DNA of 64,000 bases from CAYYFX01 sp964571855 (lineage in GTDB: Bacteria; ARS69), in contig CAZNDO010000001.1 in assembly GCA_964571855.1 (NCBI GenBank), positions 744,001 to 808,000 on the forward strand. Reading direction: 5' to 3'. Under the pieces are notes generated by a model. The model was not told where the DNA came from. It ran no database searches and was given only the letters and a program-made list of their open reading frames with translations. A program made the position numbers and the translations under genes. Of the stretch, positions 8,414 through 15,275 are shown piece by piece. Positions within the stretch are counted from its first letter, which is position 1. Every line of letters begins with the position of its first letter.

Positions 8414-8437
8414 CGGCCGCTCCGGAAGGGGCGGCCG
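8414..8437 (+). terminator. Hairpin with GGAA tetraloop upstream of rsgA
   Basis: The arms 8414-8423 and 8428-8437 form a 10-bp stem with a single G-U pair around a GGAA tetraloop, followed within 10 nt by TTT. This is the most conventional intrinsic terminator seen in the window. It lies 106 nt before the rsgA ATG, so it may end the small-ORF transcript or act as an attenuator. Confidence 0.5.
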
Positions 8438-8542
8438 ATCTCGTTTCCCGGTCGAGGTCCGTCGCGTCGTGGCGAAAGCCCGGGTCCTCGCGCGCGCATC
8501 GTGCGCGCCGCGTCGTCACCGAATCGCGAGGTCTCCACCGCC

Positions 8543-9616
8543 ATGTCGCAACTCCGTTCCTACGGATGGACCGATCGTCTCGAAGGGCTGTTCGAACCGC
8601 ACCGCGCCGCGGGACTCGTCCCGGCGCGGATCCTGCGCGAGGATCTCGCGCGCTACCGCGTGCTCACCGCGGACGGCGAGCGCGCGGGCGAGGTGTCCGG
8701 CCGCTTCCGGCACGCGGCGCGCGCCCGCGCGGACTTCCCCGCGGTGGGCGACTGGGTCGCGGCGCGTCCGCCGGAGGGCGACGGGCCGTGCATCCTCGAG
8801 GCCGTGCTGCCGCGCGCGAGCGCGTTCACGCGGAAGCTCGCCGGCGAGACCACCGAGGAGCAGGTGGTGGCGGCGAACGTGGACACGGTGTTCCTGGTGT
8901 CCGGACTGGACAACGATCTGAACCCGCGGCGCATCGAGCGCTTCGTGGCCGCGGCGTGGGAGAGCGGCGCCGCGCCGGTGATCGTGCTCAACAAGGCCGA
9001 CGTGGTGGAGGATCCCGAGGCGGCCGCGGCGGAGATCGGGCGTGTGGCGCCGGGGGTGCCGGTGGTGGCGGTGAGCGCGCTGCAGCGCGACGGGCTGGAG
9101 GAACTCGGCGGCTGGCTGGAGCCGGGGCGCACCGTGGCGCTGCTCGGGTCGTCCGGCGTGGGCAAGTCCACGCTGGTGAACGCGCTGCTCGGCGAGGAGC
9201 GGCAGGACACGGGCGGCGTCCGGCCGGACGACTCGCGCGGGCGTCACACGACCACGCACCGCCTGCTGATCCCGCTGGCCGGCGGCGCGGTGCTGCTGGA
9301 CACGCCGGGGATGCGCGAGCTCTCGCTCTGGGCGGATCCGGAGAGCCTGGAGAGCGCGTTCCCGGACGTGGAGGCGCTGGCCGCGGCGTGCCGCTTCCGC
9401 GACTGCCGGCACGACGCGGAGCCGGGCTGCGCCGTGCGCTCCGCGGACGCGGACGGCACGCTGGAGCCGGGCCGCCTGGAGAGCTGGCGCAAGCTGCAGC
9501 GGGAGCTGCGTTGGCTGGCGATGAAGCAGGACGTGCGCCTGCGGCAGGAGGAGGAGAGCCGCTGGCGGGAGATCTCGCGGGCGCAGCGGCGGCACAAGCG
9601 GGAGCGGGGGAGGTGA
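8543..9616 (+). CDS. rsgA: Small ribosomal subunit biogenesis GTPase RsgA
   Basis: A 357-residue circularly permuted GTPase that helps late 30S maturation and is stimulated by the small subunit. The G motifs come in the permuted order typical of RsgA: NKAD (150-153, G4), then GSSGVGKST (202-210, G1), then DTPGM (253-257, G3). An N-terminal OB-fold (about 30-90) contacts RNA. The C-terminal zinc knuckle has Cys283, Cys288, His290 and Cys296, followed by a basic helical tail. Length and motif order match the family. The ATG at 8543 has GAGG about 10 nt upstream. It stands alone between a terminator-like hairpin upstream and a convergent nrfA downstream. Confidence 0.96.
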   Translation: MSQLRSYGWTDRLEGLFEPHRAAGLVPARILREDLARYRVLTADGERAGEVSGRFRHAARARADFPAVGDWVAARPPEGDGPCILEAVLPRASAFTRKLAGETTEEQVVAANVDTVFLVSGLDNDLNPRRIERFVAAAWESGAAPVIVLNKADVVEDPEAAAAEIGRVAPGVPVVAVSALQRDGLEELGGWLEPGRTVALLGSSGVGKSTLVNALLGEERQDTGGVRPDDSRGRHTTTHRLLIPLAGGAVLLDTPGMRELSLWADPESLESAFPDVEALAAACRFRDCRHDAEPGCAVRSADADGTLEPGRLESWRKLQRELRWLAMKQDVRLRQEEESRWREISRAQRRHKRERGR

Positions 9617-9680
9617 CTCGCCCCGTGCAACGCGCCCCCGCCGGGCGATCGGTGCCCCGACCCGGCGGAACCGGTCTCGT

Positions 9681-9706
9681 GACGGCGACCCCTCGGGAGC
9701 GCCGTC
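9681..9706. terminator. Inverted repeat between rsgA and nrfA
   Basis: GACGGCG (9681-9687) and CGCCGTC (9700-9706) form a 7-bp stem with a 12-nt loop. It lies between the two converging genes, just beyond the nrfA stop, and could serve both. There is no U tract. Confidence 0.4.
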
Positions 9707-9712
9707 TCCCGA

Positions 9713-11179
9713 TCACGACGCCGCGCGCACCCTCGCCACCGCCAGGCGCCCCTGCTGCGCGTAGTCCACGGCTTCCGCGAGGATCCGGGCCGCCTCCTGC
9801 GGCGCGTGGAAGCCCATGGAATTCTCGGCGTTGATGAAATCCACGCGGTACTGGGCACGGCGCTGGAGCGCGCGAGCTTCCGCGAGCTGCTCGTCGGTGG
9901 CGCCCGCGGCCATGGCCGCCTCGATGTCGGCGATCAGCGCGACGACCGCGTCGAGCGAACGGTCCATGAGCGCCTTCGTGCGGTCCTGGATGATCGTGAC
10001 GCGGGCGACGAGCTCCTCCTCGCCGTTCCGGTGACAGACCTGGCAGGCCTTGTCCACGTGGAGGAGAGGGCTCCGCACGTGGTGATCGCTCACCTTCATG
10101 GCACCTTCGCGGACGTAGGGCATGTGGCAATCGGCGCAGGCGACCCCCGCTCGCGCGTGGACTCCCTGGCTCCAGAGCTCGAACTCGGGGTGCTGGACCT
10201 TGACGACGGGAGCGCTCGTCCGCTTGTGCGTCCAATCGGCGAACGCGGTGTCGTCCGGGAACCGGTAGTCGTCGTAGTAGCTCTCGATGTTCTCGACCTT
10301 GAGGCCCTGGTGCCACGGGAAGAAGAGCGTGGTCTTGGACGCGCAGTAGTACTCCACGTGGCACTGCCCGCAGACGAGCGAGCGCATCTCCTGGCGGTTG
10401 GCGAGCCGGTTCGGGTCATACGGTTCCGCGCGGTCACCCTCCCGCCACTTCTCGATCGAAGGGAGGTGGGGCAGGGGGTCGGCGCTCTCGGCGAGAGCGA
10501 CGAGACCGTTGAGGAGTCCGGGTCGGGTCACGCGGAGCTGCATCGACCCGGGATCATGGCAATCCAGGCAGGTCACGGGGTGTTCGAAGCTCTGGGCAGC
10601 CTCCGCGTACGGCTTGGCGGAGATGATCTCGAAGCCCTTCTGGAGCTGGGCGCGTCCGTTCGGGCTGTCGAGCGGCTCCTCCAGCGACCCGGGGGCGCCG
10701 GCCGCGATCCCGGCCTCGCGGTAGCCGACCGTGGTGGACGCATGGCAGTGGAGACAGGAGCCGACCTGCGGCCGCTGGAGGACCCGGTCGGTCTCCGCCT
10801 GGTCGTGAAGCATGTAGGCGTGACCGCGCTCCTCGCGGAAGTCGATGGCGAACGCGTAGCCGTCCCACATCGTCTTGAGGCGCGGGTCCTGCTCGATCTT
10901 GCTCACCGTCTTGGGAACGTCGTCGGCCCCCATGGCGAAGGGATCGGCCTCGCTTCCGCCGTAGCGGGTGCGTTCCATGTCGACGGTGCGCTTGTAGCTG
11001 TCGTACTGGCGCGGGAAGTTCTTCCCCCACTCCGCGGGATCGGTGGTCAGCTCGCTGAGTTCGACGATCTGGAAGGCCGTCCTCTTGCCTTCCTCCTTCC
11101 GCTCCGCGATGTTCTCGCGGAGGAAGAAGACGAGCGCCACGAGCACGGCGGTGACGGCGACGGCGAGCGCGTATCTCAC
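9713..11179 (-). CDS. nrfA: Ammonia-forming cytochrome c nitrite reductase NrfA, CXXCH type
   Basis: A 488-residue pentaheme enzyme that reduces nitrite to ammonium in the periplasm with six electrons. Residues 1-20 form a membrane anchor or uncleaved signal. Five CXXCH motifs are visible: 142-146, 204-208, 270-274, 348-352 and 379-383. The first is CLHCH rather than the CXXCK of the E. coli enzyme, placing it in the known CXXCH class of NrfA. The active-site set is kept: RGH (Arg118), EYY after heme 3 (Glu276/Tyr277) and KVQH (Lys327-His330), the last being the diagnostic KxQH motif between hemes 3 and 4 and part of the calcium site. The start is GTG at 11179 with AAAGGAG 6 nt upstream. It follows nrfH in an operon. 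Confidence 0.96.
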   Translation of the reverse strand: MRYALAVAVTAVLVALVFFLRENIAERKEEGKRTAFQIVELSELTTDPAEWGKNFPRQYDSYKRTVDMERTRYGGSEADPFAMGADDVPKTVSKIEQDPRLKTMWDGYAFAIDFREERGHAYMLHDQAETDRVLQRPQVGSCLHCHASTTVGYREAGIAAGAPGSLEEPLDSPNGRAQLQKGFEIISAKPYAEAAQSFEHPVTCLDCHDPGSMQLRVTRPGLLNGLVALAESADPLPHLPSIEKWREGDRAEPYDPNRLANRQEMRSLVCGQCHVEYYCASKTTLFFPWHQGLKVENIESYYDDYRFPDDTAFADWTHKRTSAPVVKVQHPEFELWSQGVHARAGVACADCHMPYVREGAMKVSDHHVRSPLLHVDKACQVCHRNGEEELVARVTIIQDRTKALMDRSLDAVVALIADIEAAMAAGATDEQLAEARALQRRAQYRVDFINAENSMGFHAPQEAARILAEAVDYAQQGRLAVARVRAAS

Positions 11180-11228
11180 GGACGTCTCCTTTCGGCGGTG
11201 GATGCCCGGCGGGCGGGTTCCGGGGAGC

Positions 11229-11672
11229 TCAACGGGCCGGTCCGTGTCCGGCGGTCAGGTGGCAACGGATGCAGTCGAAGCGCGATTCGTCCTCGGAGTG
11301 CGCGGAAACGACATCCTCCACCAGGCCGTGGTGGCACTCCTGGCAGTTCGCGTTGAGGATCTTGCGATTGTGACGGCGGATCCGGATCGGCTCCGGGAAG
11401 TCCTGGAGCGTGAATCCCTTCGAGTGCCAGAAGCCGTTCTCCGCCTTCGTGAGGTACTTGGGCACGAGTGCGTGCGGCGTGTGGCAGTCGTTGCATGTGG
11501 CGACGGCGTGATGGCTGGACTTGAGCCAGCTGTCGTACTGGTCGTTCATGATGTGACAGTTCTTGCACGCGGCCGGATCGTTCGAGAGGTAGGCATGGCC
11601 CTGCCCGTACCAGAAGGTGTAGCCCCCGGTCCCGAGGAGCGCGCCCACGAGGACGGCGAGAAGCAGCTTCAT
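11229..11672 (-). CDS. nrfH: Tetraheme quinol dehydrogenase NrfH, small subunit of nitrite reductase
   Basis: A 147-residue NapC/NirT-family cytochrome that oxidises menaquinol in the inner membrane and passes electrons to NrfA. The sequence shows one N-terminal membrane helix (LLLAVLVGALLGTGGYTFW) and four heme-binding motifs: CKNCH, CNDCH, CQECH and CIRCH. The ATG at 11672 begins a normal-length protein; an earlier in-frame ATG at 11717 would overlap the upstream gene and lacks hydrophobic character, so I reject it. It is 11 nt after the porin-like gene and 49 nt before nrfA, consistent with one transcript. Confidence 0.94.
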   Translation of the reverse strand: MKLLLAVLVGALLGTGGYTFWYGQGHAYLSNDPAACKNCHIMNDQYDSWLKSSHHAVATCNDCHTPHALVPKYLTKAENGFWHSKGFTLQDFPEPIRIRRHNRKILNANCQECHHGLVEDVVSAHSEDESRFDCIRCHLTAGHGPAR

Positions 11673-11683
11673 CGCGGCATCCG

Positions 11684-12949
11684 CTAGAATCCCGCTCCGA
11701 GCGCCGTGTACATCCACAGCCCCGGATCCGGGTCGGCCATGCCGGCGAACGACTCGCTCGGCAGGAAGAGAGACGCACCGAGTTCGACCTGGGCACCCCG
11801 CACCCGCGTGGTGACCGCCTGGAGGTCGAGTTCCACGCCCACGTCCCGGGTCTTCGCCCCGTCGAAATCCGTGTACTCGGCCGCCGTCCGGAAGAGATGG
11901 AGATCGCCCTTGAGGGTCCAGCCCTGCGCCGGCTGGAACGACCCGCGGAGCATGGTGTCGAGGAGCCCGGCGGGCGACGAGGCCACGAAGTAGTCCATGA
12001 ATCCGCGGAACTTGTGCCCGGTGTAGTAGAGGTTGTCGTAGCTCCGGATCCCGTCGTCGCCGGGGTCGTCGTCACCGGAAGCGAGATCGACTCCCGCCGC
12101 GACGCGGGCCTTGTCCCCCACGGGAGCGCCGACCTCCAGGGTCACGAGGTAGGCGGACAGGTCGACCTCTTCGGCGACCGAGGCCGCGTCGAGGCGCTCC
12201 AGGGTGCCGAACTGGTAGACGAGGTTCGTCTCGACGTCGAAGCCGTCGTAGGCCCGCTTCGCGTGCGCGACGAGGTCATACCGATCGAGACGACCGTTCG
12301 TGCCCGCGACCGTGGCGGCCTTCCCGTCGCTCTCGAAGAACGCGCCGACCTGGACGCCCGGTCCGGGCAGGGTCGCGTGGACGCCGAAGATGTCGAAGTC
12401 CCGGTTCGCGTCGGCGTCGTTGCGCTCGACCGCCTTGAGCCAGAACCCGTCGATGCGGGTCCGGCCCAGCATGTACCAGGTGTCGAATCCCTCCCACGCC
12501 CTCCCCACGTTGTTCCAGCCGACCGCGCCGAAGACGCGCTCGTTGCCGAGGTTGAGCTCGAAGCGCCCGGCCTGCAGACCCCAGAGTGCGGAAAGGAAGC
12601 GGTCGAACCGGAGATATGCCTGATGGACGTCGACGTTCGCGCCGTGGTTGAGGGTGCCGGAGGTCGCGGCCCCGTCGATGCTCCCCCCGAAACGGCGACT
12701 GTCCTGGAGCTGCACGTAGGCGACGCCGTTGTCGGCCAGGTTCGCCTTGGCCCCCAGACGAACGCGCAGGTCCGTCGTCTCGCGCGTGGTCGCGTCGGGG
12801 TGGAAGGCGCGCGCGTCGAGTTCCGTCCGGACGCGCACGTTTCCGTCGAAGACGACTTCGCTTCCCGCGGCGGGCCCGGGAGTCGCTGTCGACGCGAACG
12901 CGACGAGGAGGCAGCAAGCCGTCATCGCAGGGGCGGCGGGTCGGGACAT
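11684..12949 (-). CDS. Outer-membrane porin of the alginate-export family, first gene of the nrf operon
   Basis: A 421-residue protein with a signal peptide (SRPAAPAMTACCLLVAFASTATPGPAAG region). It then has alternating amphipathic strands typical of a beta-barrel, beginning VVFDGNVRVRTELDARAF and LRVRLGAKANLADNGVAYVQLQDSRRF and ending with an aromatic strand, WMYTALGAGF. The start of the barrel resembles the alginate-export porin family. As the lead gene of a porin-nrfH-nrfA unit it may let nitrite, nitrate or another solute into the periplasm; that link comes from context only. The ATG at 12949 follows GGAG by 7 nt; a longer reading from 13048 runs through the promoter. A promoter with operator-like repeats lies upstream. 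Confidence 0.8.
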   Translation of the reverse strand: MSRPAAPAMTACCLLVAFASTATPGPAAGSEVVFDGNVRVRTELDARAFHPDATTRETTDLRVRLGAKANLADNGVAYVQLQDSRRFGGSIDGAATSGTLNHGANVDVHQAYLRFDRFLSALWGLQAGRFELNLGNERVFGAVGWNNVGRAWEGFDTWYMLGRTRIDGFWLKAVERNDADANRDFDIFGVHATLPGPGVQVGAFFESDGKAATVAGTNGRLDRYDLVAHAKRAYDGFDVETNLVYQFGTLERLDAASVAEEVDLSAYLVTLEVGAPVGDKARVAAGVDLASGDDDPGDDGIRSYDNLYYTGHKFRGFMDYFVASSPAGLLDTMLRGSFQPAQGWTLKGDLHLFRTAAEYTDFDGAKTRDVGVELDLQAVTTRVRGAQVELGASLFLPSESFAGMADPDPGLWMYTALGAGF

Positions 12950-12977
12950 GACGTTCTCCGTTCCGTGGGTACGCTTC

Positions 12978-12992
12978 GGCTCGATCCGAGCC
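12978..12992 (-). repeat. Inverted repeat at the start of the nrf transcript
   Basis: GGCTCG and CGAGCC (6 bp each, 3-nt spacer) lie just downstream of the -10 box, spanning the expected transcription start. It could be an operator or a 5' hairpin of the mRNA. Confidence 0.45.
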
Positions 12993-12993
12993 C

Positions 12994-13022
12994 AAGCTAT
13001 CCGTGTTCGTCCGAACGAGCAA
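12994..13022 (-). promoter_or_regulatory. nrf operon promoter TTGCTC-17 bp-TAGCTT with inverted repeat in the spacer
   Basis: On the minus strand TTGCTC (13017-13022) is 17 bp from TAGCTT (12994-12999). The spacer is filled by GTTCG-2 nt-CGAAC (13005-13016), a perfect 5-2-5 inverted repeat placed where a bound regulator would block polymerase. The start would fall near 12987, giving a leader of about 38 nt before the porin ATG. The regulator is unknown; repression in the absence of nitrite or under oxygen is a reasonable guess only. Confidence 0.55.
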
Positions 13023-13128
13023 CCGGCGAGGACCGAGGCAACCACCACCCCTCGGGTAGCTGTCGGACCCCTCTCCGGCGCATACTCGCGGCGCGCGGCG
13101 CTGGACGTACCGGGCCGCAGGAGGGGCC

Positions 13129-14232
13129 ATGGTCCGGATGGGTGTGCGCCCGCCCCGGGGGCTGGCGGGCGCGGGATCCCGGCTCGCGGTCGTCGTGCTC
13201 CTGGCTGCGGCGGAGCCCGCCCCCGCGACCTTCCTGCTCGGCGGGGACGTCTCGATGCTGCCGCGCCTCGAGGCTGCCGGCGCCGTGTACCGCGAGCGCG
13301 GGACGCCGGCGGATGCGCTGCAGATCCTGCGCGACCGCGGCGCGAACGCGTTCCGCATCCGCCTGTTCGTGGACCCGGCGCACGGGGACGACGGGGCGAT
13401 CCAGGATCTGCCGTACGCGCTGGATCTCGCGCGCCGCGTCGAGGCCGCGGGGGCGGCGCTGATCCTGGACCTGCACTACTCGGACACGTGGGCCGATCCC
13501 GGCCGGCAGACGAAGCCGGCGGCGTGGAACGCGCTGGACTTCGCCGACCTCGAAGCGCGCGTGGAGTCCTGGACGGCGGAAACGGTCGCGGCCTTCGCGG
13601 CGGCGGGATGCGCTCCGGAGCTCGTGCAGGTCGGCAACGAGATCACGGCCGGGTTCCTGTGGCCGGACGGGCGACTCGACGGCGGCGACGAGAGCTGGGA
13701 CCGGTTCGCCGCGCTCCTGAAGGCCGGCGTGCGGGGGGCGCGCCGCGCGCACGGCGACACGCGGATCCTCCTGCACATGGACACCGGCGGCGACGCCGCG
13801 CGCACGGCGTGGTTCTTCCGGAACGTCGTGGCGCACGACGTTCCCTTCGACGTGATCGGGCTCAGCTACTACCCGTGGTGGCACGGGGGGCCCGCCGCGC
13901 TGGAGGACAACCTCCGCCGCACCGCCGCGGAGTTCGACAAGGACATCCTGCTCGTCGAGACCGCGTACCCCTGGCGTGCGGACGACGCGTCGGGCACGAT
14001 GCCGTGGCCGCCCACGCCCGACGGGCAGCGCGCGTTCCTGGAGGACGTGATCCGCATCGTCCGCGAGAACCCGCGCGGTCGGGGCGTTCTCTGGTGGGGC
14101 CCGGAGGCGATCCCCGCGCCGGGCGTGACCGTGTGGAAGGACGGCGCCGCGGCGCTGTTCGACGCGGAGGGACGCCCGTTGCCGGCGCTGGAGGCGTTAC
14201 GCGCCGTCGCGCCCACGGAGGAGACCCGATGA
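13129..14232 (+). CDS. Secreted GH53 endo-beta-1,4-galactanase (arabinogalactan hydrolase)
   Basis: A 367-residue glycoside hydrolase of family 53, which cuts beta-1,4-galactan side chains of pectin-type arabinogalactan. It has a signal peptide (about 1-33). Family signatures: GGDVSMLPRLEAAG (38-51), ILDLHYSDTWADPG, VQVGNEITAGFLWP with the acid/base Glu171, and LLVETAYPW with the nucleophile Glu277. These fit a TIM barrel. CAGGAGG ends 4 nt before the ATG at 13129. Its stop overlaps the start of the PNGase F-like gene (ATGA), so the two are translated together, suggesting joint attack on glycans or glycoproteins. It diverges from the nrf operon. Confidence 0.92.
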   Translation: MVRMGVRPPRGLAGAGSRLAVVVLLAAAEPAPATFLLGGDVSMLPRLEAAGAVYRERGTPADALQILRDRGANAFRIRLFVDPAHGDDGAIQDLPYALDLARRVEAAGAALILDLHYSDTWADPGRQTKPAAWNALDFADLEARVESWTAETVAAFAAAGCAPELVQVGNEITAGFLWPDGRLDGGDESWDRFAALLKAGVRGARRAHGDTRILLHMDTGGDAARTAWFFRNVVAHDVPFDVIGLSYYPWWHGGPAALEDNLRRTAAEFDKDILLVETAYPWRADDASGTMPWPPTPDGQRAFLEDVIRIVRENPRGRGVLWWGPEAIPAPGVTVWKDGAAALFDAEGRPLPALEALRAVAPTEETR

Positions 14233-15275
14233 CCTTCGCCCGCAGTGCGCGAGGCCCCGCGCTCGCGCTGCTCGTCGCCGCGGCCGCGCCGGCCGCCGGC
14301 GCGCCGCCGGATCCCGTGACGGTCCACGTGTTCCACCGGCAGCCCGTCCGCTTCGCCCCGGAGGACGCGGCGCGCTTCGACGCGCCCGCCGTCCGCGCCG
14401 CGGACAACGGCCGCGAGATCGAGCGCACCGTCACGCTGCCGGAACCGGACTACCCCGTGCGGATCGTCGCGCGCGTGCGGCTCCACCCGATCCCGAAGGA
14501 CGCGGCCTCCGTGTGCGATCCCTGGGACCGCGCGGGCAACGTCCGCCTCGTGGCGCCGGGACGCCCCGACGTGGAGATCGTGAAGTTCATCACCGCGTAC
14601 GGCGGCGCCACCACGCACGAGCTGGACGTGACGAACCTGGCGCCGCTGCTCCGCGGGAAGTGCACGTTCCGCGGCTTCGTGGACACGTGGTTGGACCCGG
14701 CGTGGCGCATGGACTTCGAGCTGGTGTTCGAGCCGGCGGACACGGAGGCGCCGCCGGACTGGATGCGCGAATGGCTGGAGCCGTGGGATCGCCGCGCGCC
14801 GGACTGGGTGGTGCCGGTGGCGTGCGAGACGATCACGCGCGAGCGCATGGACGCCGGCGACGTGACCGCCACGGTCACCATTCCGCCGGGAGCGGCGCGG
14901 ATCGTGCTGGAATACCTCGTGTCCGGGCACTGCACGGACGGACGCGACGCGGACGAGTTCGTGGCGAAGGACAACGTGGTCACGGTGGACGGGGTCGAAG
15001 CGCACCGCTTCCGCCCGTGGCGCGACGACTGCCGGCGCTTCCGCGACGTGAACCCGTACTGCCGCCGCTGGTTCGACGGGAGCTGGTCGGCGGACTTCAG
15101 CCGCAGCGGCTGGTGCCCGGGGGACGCGGTGCGCCCGGTGCCGATCGACCTCACGGGGCGCCTCCCCGCCGGCGAGCACACGATCGGCCTCCGCGTGGAG
15201 GACGTGCGACCGGAGGACGACAGCGGCCACGGCTACTGGCGCGTGTCCGCCCGGCTCGTGGGGTGGAACGGCTAG
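14229..15275 (+). CDS. Secreted PNGase F-like peptide-N-glycosidase
   Basis: A 348-residue exported protein resembling bacterial PNGase F, the amidase that removes N-glycans from asparagine. The two eight-stranded jelly-roll domains of the family can be followed: CDPWDRAGNVRL ... FITAYGG ... ELDVTNLAPLL ... VDTW in the first, and GHCTDGRDADEF ... SGWCPGDAV ... PIDL in the second. The catalytic Asp (WDR, Asp100) and the Glu that follows in the second domain (DEF, Glu243) are in place; the third acidic residue, Glu in TETW of PNGase F, is Asp152 in VDTW. The signal peptide is residues 1-24. The gene is coupled to the GH53 gene by ATGA. Its TAG stop shares CTAG with the convergent M23 gene. Confidence 0.82.
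   Translation: MTFARSARGPALALLVAAAAPAAGAPPDPVTVHVFHRQPVRFAPEDAARFDAPAVRAADNGREIERTVTLPEPDYPVRIVARVRLHPIPKDAASVCDPWDRAGNVRLVAPGRPDVEIVKFITAYGGATTHELDVTNLAPLLRGKCTFRGFVDTWLDPAWRMDFELVFEPADTEAPPDWMREWLEPWDRRAPDWVVPVACETITRERMDAGDVTATVTIPPGAARIVLEYLVSGHCTDGRDADEFVAKDNVVTVDGVEAHRFRPWRDDCRRFRDVNPYCRRWFDGSWSADFSRSGWCPGDAVRPVPIDLTGRLPAGEHTIGLRVEDVRPEDDSGHGYWRVSARLVGWNG

Noticed and set aside
11673..11717. Longer nrfH start at 11717
   Set aside because: It overlaps the upstream porin gene, lacks an SD and adds polar residues before the membrane anchor.
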